64,000 nt of DNA from Uloborus plumipes (taxonomy: Eukaryota > Arthropoda > Arachnida > Araneae > Uloboridae): NCBI GenBank assembly GCA_038373865.1, contig JAXGGA010000066.1, positions 248,001-312,000 on the forward strand, written 5' to 3'. Of the stretch, positions 61,301 to 64,000 are shown one piece after another. A program made the position numbers and the translations under genes. The notes below the pieces were generated by a model. The model was not told where the DNA came from and did not search any database. It saw nothing but the letters and a program-made list of their open reading frames with translations. How positions within the stretch are numbered: position 1 is the stretch's first letter; each line of letters starts with the position of its first letter.

Positions 61301-62904
61301 ATCTAATTCGACGACTTTCCAAAATCTTTACTTAGTGGTGGTTTCATTGTAAAGATGTGTGTTATTAAACTTCGGTAATGAAACTAAATATCTTTCCTCG
61401 TCAGATTTTCATCTCTGAGCTAGAATTTTTTTATTAAATGTTCATTACCTTGTTTTGTTAGCCTACTTCTAACTACAAGAATTTTAAAACTATATACGAT
61501 TACTTTTCTGTTTTTTATACCAACTTGTCAAACAATTGTAATTTCAAATTTCAATTTATTCTGTGAAACATTTTCAGCTATCCTAAACGTACCATTTTAA
61601 TGATGAATTATGTTATTGGAACTATAATGTGTTATTCCAATAACATTGGAACTGTTCCAAAACTTTAACAGCTTTGGAACATTTCCAATTTTGACATGGG
61701 CTGTAAAAATTTCAATAGCGTCACAATTATTCATAGAACATTTATGTTATCTTCATCAAGTTTTAATAAAATTACGTATTTATCAAAAAATAAAACTATA
61801 GCTCAATGATTCACTTTTTTTTTTTTTTGCGACAGCGAGATGTATTCCCTGCACCGTTGTAAAAGAATTTCTTATTTAAGGCTACTTCAAAATGGTCAAA
61901 TTGTCTTTGAAATTTTGCTGCATTATTACATTATTACATCTATTTTTAAAAGTTCCAGTTTTTGTAAAATATCTTCCGTCAACGAACTTTTAGTTTAAAT
62001 GTTATTCAAACTGCTCATTTAATCACAAAGCAGTGCAATTAAAAAAAATTTACAAAACATTTTATAATTTATACTCAAACAGTCTTCGTATTATCCTGAT
62101 TGTAATAATCACATAGTGATCCTTCTTAACCTAAAACATGTGCATCAAATCTTTAAAAGTAAACAGGTGAGAGCTCTTATAAACGACTGTGTGCTATCAT
62201 TGTATACAAATCCTGAAGAGATCGTTGTTGTCCAAACCTAGAAATACTGCATTTGCCACCAGATCGACAGAAGCTCTACCCATAAACAGCATTCATGCCA
62301 TTTCGACAACCATTTCAAAGCTATATGACAGCATTTAAGACCCCCTCACCCCTCAAACTATTCCGAGAATATTGCTGTTCGCTCTCCCCATCTGACTCAC
62401 TGACAGCGATTCGAACCAACTCTTTGGATGCTATCTGATGGCAGCAGAACACGTGGATTTATGTTCATATAAATATATGCGCCCTCGCTATGTATACATA
62501 TCCCCAAAGAGAGTCGGTCGCTATCTGCAATGTTAAGCCGTTTAGAAGGAAAGGTTTTAATCGCTTGGCTAAATTGGAGATTGGGTGGGAGGGAGGGGAA
62601 TCTGCCGATGGAACATTTTGTAAACCGACGGGGAAGGGGGAGGGGGACGACTTTTAGCAGTTTGAGGTAAATAATGTGACAGGGGTTGGTGGTTGATGAG
62701 GATATTCTGATCCGGATAAAATATTTCGAAGTACCACTAAGAACGGGTCAAATGGTTGCTTGGAATCACCGGGGAATTTAATTTTGTTGGTCATCAGTTT
62801 GAAAATTTGGGGCATTTTATTTACTTTGCTGCCGTAAATAGAAAAATAAATAAATCGGAAAAGTTCCGAGAAAAGTAATAACTACTTGCGGAAATTATAA
62901 ATTT
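61301..62904. other. Unassigned DNA
   Basis: AT-rich to about 62200; more balanced and G-rich at 62570-62660 (gggtgggagggaggggaa). No gene or element ends were recognised. Short inverted words ttattggaa...ttccaataa occur at about 61615-61646. Confidence 0.35.
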
Positions 62905-63268
62905 TGTTTTGCCCATTTTTATGCGTGTTTTGATTTTAGAAGGTAGTTGCAAACTAAATTTATTGGTCAATTGTACATAGTTAGCGGAGAAATTATTAAT
63001 TGATTCAAGCTGATGTTATCTTTAAAACTTCAAAAAAGAAATATAAAAGAGAGAGCGAAAGAAAGAGATTAATATCAACATTATTTTTCTCAGTGAGGTG
63101 TAAATGTGTAAAATGGAACCATTAAAAGTGTAACAGGTAAAGAACAGTTGAAATTTTTTAGAAAAACATGTAAAAAAAATTTCTTTGAAAAACGTACTTT
63201 TTTTTTTTTTTTTGTTCGTTTGTTTGTATTTGAAAAGCATGAAAAACATTACATTGCATAACATTACA
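62905..63268 (+). repeat. Direct duplication, right copy
   Basis: The second copy of 59949-60304, offset by about 2.96 kb. It starts tgttttgcccatttttatgc and ends cataacattaca. The T-run at 63198-63213 is longer than in the left copy. Confidence 0.85.
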
Positions 63269-64000
63269 TCCCAGGGTTCATGTGAAACATGCGAAAGGAA
63301 ACATGAGAAATGTGCTGCTCTTTCATCAGAGAGCAGAAACGTGATTACAATGTTAACTTTTCAGGCTTGAAAGGGGGTCCGTTAAAAATAAATCAGTTGA
63401 TTAATTGCGCTAAATCAATTCTATAGTCAAGTAAAACTTGATGTTTTTGAATCAGTATTATACAAAAGCAATGCAATAAACTTTACTGCAGAATATGGAA
63501 CTGATGCTAATCATCTGTAGGAAGAGTTTAAATTGAAAAGAGCTGACAAATTAAGTAACCACCTCCTGCTCTATGGTAGAGACTCTAGCATTGTTTGAAT
63601 TCATCCTCTGTTAATGCCTTTTGAAATAAACCAAGGAGCTACTCCACCGACTGGTGTCCAGAATAAGGAAACTACATAATTGAAGCTAAAAATCACCGTA
63701 AATAAAGCATAAATTTGGTAGAAAGTATAGCAAATAGCTATTTCAAGGCTTTAATGGAGCCTCTTCCTCAGTGCAAAAAGCAAAGCACACAACATGAAAG
63801 CTGTGAGAGAACTTTTTTGCGTTGTGAGAGAACGTTTTCTTTGCATCTTAAACTTTCAAATTCTGTCTGGGATTTTGATTTGGTTGATAGGAAAAGTTGG
63901 AATAATTTTCTTCAGTCTACTTTCAAACATAAGTCTACTCTTCAGAAAAGTGGATATCTCTTTGCGCTGATAGTGTAGATCATTTGCCTAATGTTTTACC
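63269..64000. other. Unassigned DNA at the right edge
   Basis: An 87-codon plus-strand frame (63715-63978) and a short cysteine-bearing stretch (GSCETCERKHEKCAALSSES, about 63275-63334) look slightly protein-like, but I can name no family and see no reliable splice sites. Confidence 0.3.

Noticed and set aside
59949..63268. LTR retrotransposon with 356-bp LTRs
   Set aside because: TG...CA ends are present, but no primer-binding site after the left copy, no purine tract before the right copy (checked in both orientations), no flanking duplication and no gag/pol sequence.
63715..63978. 87-codon plus-strand frame near the right edge
   Set aside because: No recognised family; the start lacks context and upstream DNA is AT-rich non-coding.

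Overview
The window is AT-rich, intron- or intergenic-like animal DNA with no convincing intact protein-coding gene. Open frames are short, mostly AT-driven, and interrupted. The mix of transposons suggests an invertebrate, probably an arthropod: mariner and pogo-like DNA transposons, hAT elements, Helitrons with 5' TC and 3' CTAG ends, tRNA-derived SINEs, and a very long (TTA)n microsatellite. This assignment is inference; nothing here fixes the species.

Layout. 1-6032 holds the edge of a 170-bp satellite and decayed simple repeats. 6033-7274 is the first of four copies of a family with an AGCCTACTTTCCCGT inverted motif (others near 32300-34148, 38688-40200 and 40850-42596). 11899-13314 is a large inverted repeat combined with two copies of a CACTGCAAAAA-ended MITE (more copies at 17098, 45187 and about 54988). 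13830-14104 is a SINE split by a 166-bp hAT-like MITE. 21316-22107 is a palindromic mariner remnant. 24058-24616 is a TA-flanked MITE. 25754-28340 is a pogo-like element with an opposite-orientation copy of itself inserted inside. 28619-31105 is a tandem array split by a hAT element with a perfect 8-bp target duplication. 34254-35791 and 51793-52198 are further hAT elements. 43980-44300 carries two opposed hammerhead-ribozyme-like cores. 47914-49921 is a (TTA)n array containing Helitron sequence, itself containing a SINE. 50352-51272 is another TA-flanked MITE. 55409-56464 is a complete short Helitron.

Between these lie GC-richer islands without transposon hallmarks (about 10270-10540, 15400-15900, 19060-19440, 22440-22930, 37080-37610, 44600-45110, 53640-54170, 57660-58200, 59160-59310, 60960-61300). 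Several cluster recognisable motifs (a near-perfect RFX X-box, KLF/Sp1 GC boxes, E-boxes, GATA, an HSE-like palindrome). They are the best candidates for cis-regulatory DNA or untranslated exons of a gene extending beyond the window. One (59167-59307, minus strand) looks weakly exon-like.

The elements do not form a pathway. What can be read is an insertion history: nested copies, intact target-site duplications and self-insertions allow relative dating. The most unusual signals are the hammerhead-like pair, the self-nested pogo element, the mariner palindrome and the X-box/GC-box island.
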